NCBI GenBank assembly: GCA_017656235.1
Contig: JACDOF010000001.1
Location: 682,001-746,000 of the forward strand
Source: Brevibacillus sp.
GTDB taxonomy: Bacteria; Bacillota; Bacilli; Brevibacillales; Brevibacillaceae
Reading direction: 5' to 3'
DNA length: 64,000 nucleotides
In this document: positions 26,194-34,373 of the stretch, piece after piece
How the letters are laid out: each line of letters begins with the position of its first letter
Numbering within the stretch: position 1 is the stretch's first letter
Made by a program: the position numbers and the translations under genes
The notes under the pieces: generated by a model
Seen by the model: the letters and a program-made list of their open reading frames with translations, nothing else
Told to the model about the DNA's origin: nothing
Databases searched by the model: none

Positions 26194-27788
26194 ACGGCAC
26201 AACAACCCGGTTTGCCGACGAGCAGCGGTGTTTGCAAATCCTGTACCGGCGAATGATGAATTCGCTCTGGATGCTGTTGACGACAGGAAAGCCGGAGTGG
26301 GCCGAACAGTACGAAACAGATGAATTATCGTATCAGGATTTCCTGGCATCGGACAGCCTGCGCCACAAGGTGTGCAGGATGGCTCACAGCGACCCGTCAA
26401 CAGTCACGGAAGAAGAGCAGCGCATCGCCGATCGGCTCTGGCTGGAGATGGTGGAGTACCAGGGATCGGCTGCATTGCGCAGGCGTGCAGCTGCCCGCTG
26501 GAGCAAACTCGTCTTTAAGATCAGCTCCTACCGGGCCCGGGTCGGCGGACGTTTGCTGGACGAACGGGAACTGCGGGCAGCTCTGGCGACGAGTGAAGAC
26601 GAAGCAGAACGGAAGGCGCTTTGGTTTTCCATCATGCGGCTGGGCGATGTTATTGCGCCTGATCTGGTCGCACTGGTTCAACTGCGCAATAAACAGGCGC
26701 GACAGGCCGGCTACCGGCACTATCACGAACTGAAACTGGCAGCTTGCGAGTTGGACTGGGCTCTCGTGTCAGATGTGGTGACCAGGCTGAAAGCGGAACT
26801 TGACCCGCTGTACCGTCACGTCAAGAGGGAAGTGGACGAAGCCATCGCAAAACGGTTTGCCATTTCCGCAGGGGAGATCAGACCGTGGCATTACGGCCAT
26901 CCGTTTTTGCCCCAACTGCCGGGAGAAGATGAGCGCGTATTCCAGGCGGAGGCGGAAGAAAGGTTATTGGAGCGGCTGCAGCTGCATTTCTCCTCCATTG
27001 GGCTATCGATTGGTCCGCTGCTTTCCCGCTCCGATCTGTACAGCCGACCAGGCAAGAGCCCGGCAAACTTCTGTCTCCATCTCGACCGGGCTGGTGATGT
27101 GCGGATATCTTGTCATCTGCAGCAGAACGGCAGCGGACTTCCGCATCTTTTGCACGAACTTGGCCATGCCTTGTATGAGCAGGGTATTGATCCCGACCTG
27201 CCGTATGCCCTGCGGCAGCACAGTCACCCCTTCTTGAGCGAAGCGGCAGCGCTTTTGTTCGAGCGGCTGTCAAACAGCCCGCAGTGGCTTGCTCAGCTTG
27301 GTTTTACGCTTCTGCAGCCGTCTGAGCGGCTGGAATTGGCCGCTGCCAGGCAGCAGCTTCTCAAATTGTACCATACCATGACAGTTGTGCTGTTTGAGTA
27401 CGAACTGTACAGCAATCCCGATCAACCGCTCGCCAGACGATGGTGGGAGTTGGTCGAGGAGGTTCAGGGGATTCATCCGCCCGCCGAAGGAGAAGTGGCC
27501 TGCTGGGCGGCCACCGCTCATCTGACCACCCTGCCGGTCTATTACCAAAACTACTTGCTGGGAGAGGTTGCCGCCTCGCAGATCGAGGACAGTTTGCGGT
27601 CTCGGGGCGAGCAGTGGCCTGGCCCTGCGGCGGTTGGACGAATGGCGGAGAGACTGTTTTGGCCGGGGGCCACGCTGCGCTGGGATCAGCTTCTTCTATC
27701 GCTGTGCGGTCAATCGCTTTCGACTGTTCCGCTTGTCGACCGGATGTACCGCCTTTCCAATCCTGCTCTACGGGACGGTCGGCCATGA
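26190..27788 (+). CDS. Zinc metallopeptidase-like protein (HExxH gluzincin, M2/M3/M32-like)
   Basis: 532 residues, mostly alpha-helical by composition, with HELGH at 322-326 and a third-ligand candidate Glu351 in HPFLSEAAALL, the arrangement of oligopeptidases such as the M3 family and ACE-like enzymes. No signal peptide, so it is cytoplasmic. Start ATG 26190 overlaps the upstream stop and the end overlaps the kinase start, making it an integral part of the run. In a biosynthetic cluster it could remove a protecting amino acid or act on an amide intermediate (inference). Confidence 0.78.
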   Translation: MNGTTTRFADEQRCLQILYRRMMNSLWMLLTTGKPEWAEQYETDELSYQDFLASDSLRHKVCRMAHSDPSTVTEEEQRIADRLWLEMVEYQGSAALRRRAAARWSKLVFKISSYRARVGGRLLDERELRAALATSEDEAERKALWFSIMRLGDVIAPDLVALVQLRNKQARQAGYRHYHELKLAACELDWALVSDVVTRLKAELDPLYRHVKREVDEAIAKRFAISAGEIRPWHYGHPFLPQLPGEDERVFQAEAEERLLERLQLHFSSIGLSIGPLLSRSDLYSRPGKSPANFCLHLDRAGDVRISCHLQQNGSGLPHLLHELGHALYEQGIDPDLPYALRQHSHPFLSEAAALLFERLSNSPQWLAQLGFTLLQPSERLELAAARQQLLKLYHTMTVVLFEYELYSNPDQPLARRWWELVEEVQGIHPPAEGEVACWAATAHLTTLPVYYQNYLLGEVAASQIEDSLRSRGEQWPGPAAVGRMAERLFWPGATLRWDQLLLSLCGQSLSTVPLVDRMYRLSNPALRDGRP

Positions 27789-28735
27789 CAGCACCGGAGA
27801 TGCCCGCGCGCTACTTCAACCGTTTGACATACGACCACGCAAACAAGAGTGTGACAAAACGGAGCAGTGATGAACAAAAGCTGACCGACGAAATCTGTTG
27901 GTATCTCGATCTGCCTGCCCGCCTTCAGCACCTGATTCCGGAAATCTACGACTATTCCCTTACGCCGGGCGACATTTACGTGACAATGGAGTACGTGGAT
28001 CAGCCCACCTTGACGGAGCTATTTCTGGCGGTAGGAACGACGAAAGAACTGTTGGAGTGGGAGAAGGTGTTTGCTGATCTGTACCGGGTCGTTCAGCTGT
28101 TTGCTGCATATCCCGGCAGACCGCACATCGCCGCCTACGAGATGATGTACGTGACCAAGACAGAGAAGCGGCTGCAGCAGTTTCTGGACACGTGTGGCTG
28201 GGCAAAGCCGCTGATGGCACGGGGGTATCAGAAGATCAATGGCCGCCAGTTACCCTGTCCCACCCTGGTGTTGGAGCGGGAGCGGGTAATCATGGATCAA
28301 CTGCTGTTCGGCGGTCCTTTTCAGATTATCCACGGTGACTACTGTTTTCCCAACATTTTGTACGATCGACGAAGGCGAGCAGTCAAGCTGATCGATCCGC
28401 GCGGCAGTTTTGGCACCGCCGGACTATACGGTGACGTCCTTTACGATCTGGCCAAGGTCCGACATAGTCTGAGCGGCTTTGATCACATCGTCCGTGACAG
28501 GTTTACGGTGAACATGTTCCAAGATCAGATCGACCTGTCGTTTGCCGACAATTTGCCGCAGCGGGCCGTTCGGCAGTTGTGGGACAGCTGGCTGGGCGAT
28601 CAGCTTCCGGCCGTGAAACTGATTGAAGCGCTTCTCTTTCTGTCCATGTTGCCGCTGCACTGCGACCGCCCTGACAGACAGATGGCCATGTATGCCCTGG
28701 GGACGATGTTGTTGTGCAACTGCCTGTATGAATGA
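27785..28735 (+). CDS. Small-molecule kinase, aminoglycoside/choline kinase fold
   Basis: 316 residues with the kinase catalytic core IIHGDYCFPNILYD and the metal-binding Asp in KLIDPRGSFG; the N-lobe has the hinge-like YVTMEYVD. The fold phosphorylates hydroxyls of small molecules such as aminoglycosides, choline or homoserine. Start ATG 27785 overlaps the peptidase stop (ATGA). With the HAD phosphatase and nucleotidyltransferase that follow it makes a kinase-phosphatase-nucleotidyltransferase set resembling capsule building-block cassettes. A self-resistance kinase is an alternative reading. Confidence 0.78.
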   Translation: MTAPEMPARYFNRLTYDHANKSVTKRSSDEQKLTDEICWYLDLPARLQHLIPEIYDYSLTPGDIYVTMEYVDQPTLTELFLAVGTTKELLEWEKVFADLYRVVQLFAAYPGRPHIAAYEMMYVTKTEKRLQQFLDTCGWAKPLMARGYQKINGRQLPCPTLVLERERVIMDQLLFGGPFQIIHGDYCFPNILYDRRRRAVKLIDPRGSFGTAGLYGDVLYDLAKVRHSLSGFDHIVRDRFTVNMFQDQIDLSFADNLPQRAVRQLWDSWLGDQLPAVKLIEALLFLSMLPLHCDRPDRQMAMYALGTMLLCNCLYE

Positions 28736-28750
28736 AGAAAGGAGCAGGAG

Positions 28751-29110
28751 ATGAGGATTGTAATCGACTTGGATGGGACGATATGCCAATTGAAAGGAGC
28801 CGGAGAGACATATGAGTCCCTGCCTGCCGTTCCGGGTGCGGTAGAGGCAGTCAGGCGGCTCAAAGCGGCTGGTCATGAAATCGTGATCCATACGGCGCGG
28901 AACATGAAGACGCATCGGGGAAACGTTGCCGCGGTGGTCGCCAGTGTGGGACAGCTTACGCTGGATTGGTTGGACCGACACGGTATTCCTTACGACGAGG
29001 TGGTCTTCGGCAAACCCTACGGTGACGTCTACATCGACGATTTGGCGCTCCGCTTTCGCGACTGGCAGGAAACGATGGCAGAACTGGCGGAATGGATGAA
29101 AAGGCGATGA
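28751..29110 (+). CDS. Small HAD-family phosphatase (capsule-biosynthesis type)
   Basis: 119 residues. HAD motif I is DLDGTICQ at residues 6-13, motif II lies in IHTARNMKTHRGN and motif IV in GDVYIDD. There is no cap domain, as in small phosphatases found in capsule loci. It should remove a phosphate from a small phosphorylated compound. Ribosome site AAAGGAG. The end overlaps the next start by four bases. Confidence 0.85.
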   Translation: MRIVIDLDGTICQLKGAGETYESLPAVPGAVEAVRRLKAAGHEIVIHTARNMKTHRGNVAAVVASVGQLTLDWLDRHGIPYDEVVFGKPYGDVYIDDLALRFRDWQETMAELAEWMKRR

Positions 29111-29883
29111 AGGTCGTCTTGCCGATGGCCGGTTTGGGACGGCGCCTCAAGCGCACAGGAGTCGACATGCCCAAGATGCTGCATCCAATTGCCGGAAGAC
29201 CGATGCTGTACTGGGCATTGGACAGCTTCCAGGGGCAGGCGGATGTGGATGACGCGGTGTTCGTCTGTCTGAAACAGCATCTGGATGAGCATCCGCTGGA
29301 GCAGACCATCTATCGTTACAGCCCGCGTGCGACGATTATTGCCCTTGATCGCCCGACGCGCGGACAGGCGGAGACGGCGCTTGCAGCAGCGCCATACGTC
29401 AATCCAGACGAAGCCTTGTTGATCTACAATTGTGACACATACCTGGAATCTCGTTTTGGCCAAGCTCTTGCCCGCCTGTCAACCTCCATTGACGGACTTA
29501 TCTCCGTCTTTCATTCACGCGCATCCTGTTTCAGCTACGTGGCAACAGATCAGGAGGGGTGGGTTATCCGCACGGCAGAAAAGGAAGTAATCTCGACAAA
29601 CGCATCAACGGGCTTGTACCACTTTTCGCGGGCCCGCATGTTTTGGCAGGCGGTGGAAGCGGCGATGGCTGGGGGCGAGATGGTGAACGGGGAGTATTAC
29701 GTAGCTCCGCTCTACAATTGGCTGATTCGAAAGGGCGGTCGTTTTCGGATTGATCGGGCCCACTGCTGTTATCCCCTCGGGACACCCGAGCAAATCCAGG
29801 CGTTTCTTCCCTATGCGGACACACTGCGCAGAAGATGGACGAAACGAACCCAAACAAGGCCAAGGGGGTGGCAACGGGAATGA
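29107..29883 (+). CDS. Nucleotidyltransferase (sugar/polyol phosphate type)
   Basis: 258 residues with a GlmU/RmlA-like N-terminus: PMAGLGRRLKRTG, then PKMLHPIAGRPML, and a metal Asp in IYNCDTYLE. It should attach a nucleoside monophosphate to a phosphorylated small molecule. There is no C-terminal hexapeptide repeat, so it is not an acetyltransferase fusion. Overlapping ATGA junctions on both sides (HAD phosphatase, glycosyltransferase) suggest that its product is the donor used by the next enzyme (inference). Confidence 0.82.
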   Translation: MKVVLPMAGLGRRLKRTGVDMPKMLHPIAGRPMLYWALDSFQGQADVDDAVFVCLKQHLDEHPLEQTIYRYSPRATIIALDRPTRGQAETALAAAPYVNPDEALLIYNCDTYLESRFGQALARLSTSIDGLISVFHSRASCFSYVATDQEGWVIRTAEKEVISTNASTGLYHFSRARMFWQAVEAAMAGGEMVNGEYYVAPLYNWLIRKGGRFRIDRAHCCYPLGTPEQIQAFLPYADTLRRRWTKRTQTRPRGWQRE

Positions 29884-31070
29884 AGGTGTTCTTTGGTTTA
29901 AGCGGGGGCCTGGGACCAGTGATGCGATCTCTTCCGATCGCTGAACAGTTTCGTCACGCTGGCGCCGAAGTTGCTTTCAGCATCTACGGTCGCGAAAGTC
30001 AGGACTTTCTGGCGAGTCAAGGATTTCCCCTGATTCCGGATGATGATCCGACCATGCCGGATCCCCGCAAGATGATCCCCGCCCACTCCGTCTTTTACAA
30101 CATGGATCATTACTATGCGATGGCCGGACTGTTGGACGAGCATTTCCTGCAAAGTTGGGTTGCCCACCGCATTGAAATGCTGCAGACGTACCAGCCCGAC
30201 CTTGTTTTCGCAGACTGCAGCCCACATACCACAATAGCGGCCCGTTTTCTCGACATCCCGCTTGCGGCGATCGTCCAGTCCTGCTACCATCCGTGCGGAG
30301 AGCGGGTTGGTCACTGGTCGGAACAACCGCGCAACCTGCCTCGCGTGACTCCGATTGTCAACAAGGTCCTGGAACGACTTGATTTGCCGCCGATTGTGAA
30401 AATGGAAGATCTGCTGGCTGGTCAGCTCGACTTCGTGCCCAGTGTTCCTCAGTTTGACCCAATCGATGACAGATCGGTCCGCTATGTGGGTCCCCTGCAA
30501 TATCCGCTCACTGCGCTGTGTGATGAGGAGCCGCCAATGGACCCTCCCTACATATTGGTGTATCCGGGAAGATGGCAGGATTTGACCAGTTCGTTGGGAT
30601 TGTCGCTGGTGAAATCGGTCATTGACGGATTTGCGGAGTCCCGCTTTCACGTATTGATCGCAACCGGAGAGGAGTTTCCGGAAGACCTGGAGGAACGTTT
30701 GCCCTCCAACATCAGACGGATCCCCCGTTTTTCAGAGCGTATGCTGGCCAACTGTGCCTTGTTTATACATCACGGCGGACACGGCAGTTGTCTTGCCGCG
30801 ATCATGCAGGGAGTGCCTTCGCTGATCATCCCGACCAATACAGAGCGAGAGTACAATGCGCGCAAGGTGAGTCGACTGGAGGTGGGCGAATATATGCTTC
30901 CGCATTCGTATACGTCCGATCATTTGGCTCGGCTGGCCTCTTTTATCATCGAAGATCATTATCGGGAAAAGGCGCAGAACTTGCGCAAGATGATCGAACA
31001 GGAGCGATACGGGGGCGCGCGCGAAGTGTATGCGCTGGCCACGGCACTGGCCAAAACCGGAAAACGATAA
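29880..31070 (+). CDS. UGT/MGT-type glycosyltransferase (GT1-like)
   Basis: 396 residues, GT-B fold. The C-terminal donor site shows IHHGGHGSCLAAIMQGVPS and PTNTEREYNARKV, the layout of macrolide-type glycosyltransferases; the N-terminus has GLSGGLGPVMRSLPIAEQF. Such enzymes glycosylate lipophilic aglycones, matching a polyketide-like product. It is the second glycosyltransferase of the cluster and follows directly on a nucleotidyltransferase. The start overlaps the upstream stop; acpS follows after 12 bases. Confidence 0.87.
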   Translation: MKVFFGLSGGLGPVMRSLPIAEQFRHAGAEVAFSIYGRESQDFLASQGFPLIPDDDPTMPDPRKMIPAHSVFYNMDHYYAMAGLLDEHFLQSWVAHRIEMLQTYQPDLVFADCSPHTTIAARFLDIPLAAIVQSCYHPCGERVGHWSEQPRNLPRVTPIVNKVLERLDLPPIVKMEDLLAGQLDFVPSVPQFDPIDDRSVRYVGPLQYPLTALCDEEPPMDPPYILVYPGRWQDLTSSLGLSLVKSVIDGFAESRFHVLIATGEEFPEDLEERLPSNIRRIPRFSERMLANCALFIHHGGHGSCLAAIMQGVPSLIIPTNTEREYNARKVSRLEVGEYMLPHSYTSDHLARLASFIIEDHYREKAQNLRKMIEQERYGGAREVYALATALAKTGKR

Positions 31071-31082
31071 GGAGGTCCACGT

Positions 31083-31505
31083 GTGATCTACGGTATTGGT
31101 GTCGATCTGCAGCATATCGGACAGATCAGCGAGGCAATTGAAAAACAAGGTGCTGCCTTCCTGCAAAAAATCTTTACGGACGAGGAAGTGGCGTATTGTC
31201 GCAGGTACCCGCGGCCCAATCAACACCTGGCAGCACGCTGGGCAGCCAAGGAAGCATTTTTCAAAGCACTTGGAGCCGGAATTGGACAGGGGTTCCTGTT
31301 TCGCGAGGTGGAGACCAAAAACCTGGCCAATGGCCAGCCTTACCTCGTCCTGCACGGGAAAGCCCGCGACCACTGTGTTGAGAGGGGCCTTTCGGCGCAC
31401 CTCAGTTTGTCTCATTCCGGTGATTACGCATTGGCTCAGGTAGTCGTGACACATGGTGAAGGAGAAGCGCGAACGAATCTGTCTGAAAGGGTCACCTGGA
31501 AGTGA
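31083..31505 (+). CDS. acpS: Holo-ACP synthase (4'-phosphopantetheinyl transferase)
   Basis: 140 residues. The AcpS signatures are GVDLQHI with the Mg-binding Asp, FTDEEVAYC and WAAKEAFFKALG with the Glu-Lys pair. It transfers phosphopantetheine from CoA to the Ser of carrier proteins. Lying inside a biosynthetic cluster it is probably dedicated to the four carrier domains encoded here, though it could also be the genomic acpS. The C-terminus carries about 15 extra residues beyond the usual length. Start GTG 31083 behind AAGGAGG. Confidence 0.9.
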   Translation: MIYGIGVDLQHIGQISEAIEKQGAAFLQKIFTDEEVAYCRRYPRPNQHLAARWAAKEAFFKALGAGIGQGFLFREVETKNLANGQPYLVLHGKARDHCVERGLSAHLSLSHSGDYALAQVVVTHGEGEARTNLSERVTWK

Positions 31506-31595
31506 TTGCGGGCGCAGAAGCGTCCGCTTTGCTGTTCCCAGGGAACCCATTCACGCTTTGGAGGCTGTCTGCATCGCCTGACGGTCCGACCAAAA

Positions 31596-31617
31596 GAGGG
31601 AGCGCAGCGGCTCCCTT
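31596..31617. terminator. Hairpin between convergent genes, terminator candidate
   Basis: AGGGAGC (31597-31603) pairs with GCTCCCT (31610-31616) around a six-base loop. Read on the minus strand it is followed by TCTTTT, so it best fits as the terminator of the two minus-strand genes; on the plus strand the T run is poor. Confidence 0.55.
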
Positions 31618-31678
31618 GCTCAAATCGAGGCGCACGATGATCCCGCCTCAGCTGACTGCAGTGCACAGCGTCCGTCCG

Positions 31679-31924
31679 TCAATCATTTTGATACAGTGTT
31701 TGCAGCACCTCTTCAATCGCTTCCAGGTTTTCCTCGTATTCATAGCTTCTCATTCCTTGGTACACGAGGATTAGATCGCGAATGACGCTTTTCAGTCGAA
31801 GGCGCAGCAGATCATTTTGCCGTTCCTCGGCCGATTGCGTGAGGGAGAGACGCTCACGTCTCCGTTTATGAACGGGTTCCGACCGCCGCACGTGCTCAGG
31901 CCAGTCAGGCAGTTGAGCAGTCAT
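31679..31924 (-). CDS. Small hypothetical protein, charged, helical
   Basis: 81 residues, rich in Arg, Glu and Leu; the second half (LRLRLKSVIRDLILVYQGMRSYEYEENLEAIEEV in outline, key residues Arg, Leu, Tyr and Glu) would form helices. No family recognised. Start ATG 31924 has AGCGAGG as ribosome site; a longer start at 31945 is possible. It overlaps the end of the companion gene upstream on the same strand by 20 bases, so the two form a mini-operon that runs against the main cluster direction. Confidence 0.55.
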   Translation of the reverse strand: MTAQLPDWPEHVRRSEPVHKRRRERLSLTQSAEERQNDLLRLRLKSVIRDLILVYQGMRSYEYEENLEAIEEVLQTLYQND

Positions 31925-32120
31925 GCTGATCGCCTCGCTCGGCAAAGATTCGTTCTTTGCGTCTGATCAACTCCCATTTGACCTCTTCCGTCAACGCTTC
32001 CACCTGCTCCAATTCCCGTTTCAGTGGTGTCAGACGTGCTTCCAGCAAACGCCATTGCTGTTCCAATTCACGGTAACGTGCTTCCAGGTGCACCAAATCT
32101 GCCATTTCTTGCTCACTCAT
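31905..32120 (-). CDS. Small coiled-coil hypothetical protein
   Basis: 71 residues, almost entirely a heptad-like helix (LEARYRELEQQWRLLEARL, then ELEQVEALTEEVKWELIRR), so a dimerising coiled coil is likely. No known family. The start ATG 32120 is preceded on the minus strand by AAAGGAG at good spacing. It is divergent from the AraC-type regulator gene, and the shared upstream region holds a dyad at 32141-32156. Confidence 0.6.
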   Translation of the reverse strand: MSEQEMADLVHLEARYRELEQQWRLLEARLTPLKRELEQVEALTEEVKWELIRRKERIFAERGDQHDCSTA

Positions 32121-32347
32121 CCAGGTTCTGCTCCTTTCAATGGGTTGTGTTACCCACCATATCAGAACCAACCGGCCAAAGACTCTTCCTTTTGTGCGAA
32201 AAAACAAGGGGAGAGGTGTTACTCTGGCAGGCAGCGTCTTCAACGCAACGAGCGATGCCGTTCTGCTACAAAAAGCCGAGATTTGTCAATCCACGAGCGA
32301 GTAGAATAGCCCTACAACGACACTGGACACGCTGCTGCACAAAGGAT
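32121..32347. promoter_or_regulatory. Divergent intergenic region with TGGGT/ACCCA dyad
   Basis: Region between the minus-strand coiled-coil gene and the plus-strand AraC-type gene. TGGGT (32141-32145) and ACCCA (32152-32156) form a perfect five-base dyad with six-base spacer, just upstream of the ribosome site of the minus-strand gene, where an operator would be expected. No sure promoter boxes seen. Confidence 0.35.
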
Positions 32348-33064
32348 GTGAAGCCGGGGTTGATCGTGATTTGGGAGTTCAGGGGTACGGTGGATGAACA
32401 GGCAGGCGCCGCGGTGCCAGCAGACTTGTTCGATTCGCCCGTACCGGTTGTCAGTCTTGATTCGTATCAGGCGGTATGCCGTTTTCTCCAGCGTTCGCCG
32501 TGTGAAGCGCTGCTGGTGCTGTGTGAGTGGGAAACACTGCCAGCTCACGTCGATCTGAGACCGCTGGTTGAAAAGGCGCCGGTCTATGTCTGTCTCAACG
32601 CGGGTGTAGAGGCCAAACTGATTCTTCACTATTTCTTGTTTTACCTGCTCAGTCGTGCTCACGTTGACCAAGCGGGGCCTGTATTGGACGAGCCTGACCC
32701 GAGCGCCTCCAAATCGGCAGGAGGAATCGACTGGCGCGATTCCATTCGCTACATCCACAGCAACATGGCTCGCAACGACTTGTCACTAGAGGAGGTTGCC
32801 AGTCAGAACTACGTCTGCAAATGGCATTATTCCAAACTGTTTAAGCAGCGGTTCGGAATTACCTTTCGCGAGTACCTGATTACGGCCAGGATCGAACGAG
32901 CCAAACAGATGCTGAAGGCCAACCGGTCGGTTACAGATGTGTGCTATGCGGTCGGTTACGGGGATTTGGCCCATTTCGGCCGAATCTTTCGCAAGAAGGT
33001 GGGGATGTCACCAAGTGACTACAAGCGCCGGTACCGGTCGACAGCCACCATGGAGGTGAAGTAA
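32348..33064 (+). CDS. AraC family transcriptional regulator
   Basis: About 238 residues. The C-terminal 100 residues hold the two AraC helix-turn-helix motifs (LSLEEVASQNYVCKWHYSK, then VTDVCYAVGYGDLAHFGRIF) and the conserved F-KK-G-SPSDYK ending. The N-terminal 130 residues are not a recognised ligand domain; they contain VPVVSLDSYQAV and a hydrophobic stretch. The start is unclear: the open frame runs far upstream, and GTG 32348, TTG 32360 and GTG 32366 are candidates near AAAGGA (32342-32346). It probably regulates the cluster half that follows. Confidence 0.82.
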   Translation: MKPGLIVIWEFRGTVDEQAGAAVPADLFDSPVPVVSLDSYQAVCRFLQRSPCEALLVLCEWETLPAHVDLRPLVEKAPVYVCLNAGVEAKLILHYFLFYLLSRAHVDQAGPVLDEPDPSASKSAGGIDWRDSIRYIHSNMARNDLSLEEVASQNYVCKWHYSKLFKQRFGITFREYLITARIERAKQMLKANRSVTDVCYAVGYGDLAHFGRIFRKKVGMSPSDYKRRYRSTATMEVK

Positions 33065-34096
33065 GTGACTGCCAAAAGGAAACTGCCGGTGACAGCCAAA
33101 ACTGGTTTTTTCACCGAATGCTACCACAACTTTCGGCTTAGCATTGTTCTTGCCCATCCTGAACTGACCCCTTGGTACTACAGCCATTTTTGCAACCTCA
33201 TTCTGCAGTCCAATCGGGACGACCAGTTCCCGTTTATCCGTTTCGAGGATCATCTTGATATTTACAGTGAAGTGCTGGAAGAGCGCGTTGTTCTAGAGGC
33301 AGCGGACTGGGTGGAGCTGATCCGGCAGGCATTGTCGAACGGCGAGTACATCCTTCTCTACTTCAACTGGAAGAATATCAGGAGTTCACTCTATTACCAG
33401 AAAAAAGACATTCATCACGAAGCGCTTCTCTACGCCTATGACGATGAGACCGAAACCTTTGAACTGCTCGCCTACGACGTCGAAGGCAGCGTTTATGGCA
33501 GCGCCCGTGTTTCCTATGAAGAATGCCGCCGTGAACTGGAACGTCTCCTTGCCGAGGATTTGCGCTCACAGAAGTGGTTTTCATACTACGGTTTTCCAGT
33601 CCAGCGCATCTCCGTCAAACCATCTGCCCCGAAAGAGTTGAACCTGAAACGGCTTTACTTTGCTCTGGATCGGGGAAGGGTAAAAGCGTCGCCGCATCAT
33701 GCAGACGTATTTGCCATGGGCTTCTACATCTATGCCTATTTGGCCGAATTTTTCGCCCAGCTGGCAGATGGACGTTACTTGCACGAATCGGAACACGTAT
33801 TGTGGAACATTGTCTTGAACAAGATGTTGCAGCACAAAAAGCTGAGTGTTAAACGGATTGAATTCTTCGCTGCGGACGGTGACTCACCGTTTCTCAGACG
33901 GTCGCGAGACTTTTTTGAAGAAGCCAGAAGGCACCTCGTTTCGATAATGGGAAAATCCCTTCGCTACCAGCAGGGCGGGCAAACAGCCCTCTTGAAGGAA
34001 ATCAGCGAGGCGATGTATGCCATTTACCAATTGGAGAAGCGGGCCGCACCGCTGTTGATGGAGTACCTGGTTGATCGCCAGTTAAATCAATTGTGA
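33065..34096 (+). CDS. Putative papain-like (Cys-His-Asp) protein, BtrH-like
   Basis: 343 residues with no firm family. The N-terminal 150 residues resemble papain-like enzymes of the BtrH N-terminal/C39 type: Cys19 in FTECYHNF, then after a strand (GEYILLYFNW) His117/His118 in KDIHHEALLYAYDDE and Asp138 in LLAYDVEG. The rest is helical. BtrH moves an acyl group from a carrier protein to an amine in butirosin synthesis; a similar acyl-transfer or release role would suit the ACP gene directly downstream (inference). It begins with the GTG right after the regulator stop. A second protein of this layout lies at 46748. Confidence 0.5.
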   Translation: MTAKRKLPVTAKTGFFTECYHNFRLSIVLAHPELTPWYYSHFCNLILQSNRDDQFPFIRFEDHLDIYSEVLEERVVLEAADWVELIRQALSNGEYILLYFNWKNIRSSLYYQKKDIHHEALLYAYDDETETFELLAYDVEGSVYGSARVSYEECRRELERLLAEDLRSQKWFSYYGFPVQRISVKPSAPKELNLKRLYFALDRGRVKASPHHADVFAMGFYIYAYLAEFFAQLADGRYLHESEHVLWNIVLNKMLQHKKLSVKRIEFFAADGDSPFLRRSRDFFEEARRHLVSIMGKSLRYQQGGQTALLKEISEAMYAIYQLEKRAAPLLMEYLVDRQLNQL

Positions 34097-34109
34097 GGGG
34101 AGAGAGGAG

Positions 34110-34361
34110 ATGGAAGCGTTAACGTACGGAAAAGCGATTGCCGCGTGCTTAAATGAGACGCTGCAGCGGCAGATAGATCTGGCCGAAGACACGGATCTCG
34201 TCGGGCTTGGGCTGGATTCGATCAACTTTGTCCGCTTGATCGTCTTGTTGGAAGAGCGTTTTTCCATTCGCATTGCCGACCAAGATGTCCTGCTGGCCAA
34301 CTTCGGAACGCCGCGCCGGATAGACCGACTCCTCGCCCGGTATCTACAGCCGGAGCAGTAA
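34110..34361 (+). CDS. Acyl/peptidyl carrier protein (third)
   Basis: 83 residues; attachment Ser37 in LGLDSINFVRL, followed by VLLEERFSIRI as helix II-III. Ribosome site GAGGGGAGAGAGG. It is located between the Cys-His-Asp protein and GalU, with an adenylation-carrier protein further downstream, so it may accept the group activated by one of the ligases. Confidence 0.88.
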   Translation: MEALTYGKAIAACLNETLQRQIDLAEDTDLVGLGLDSINFVRLIVLLEERFSIRIADQDVLLANFGTPRRIDRLLARYLQPEQ

Positions 34362-34373
34362 GGGGGAATCGCG

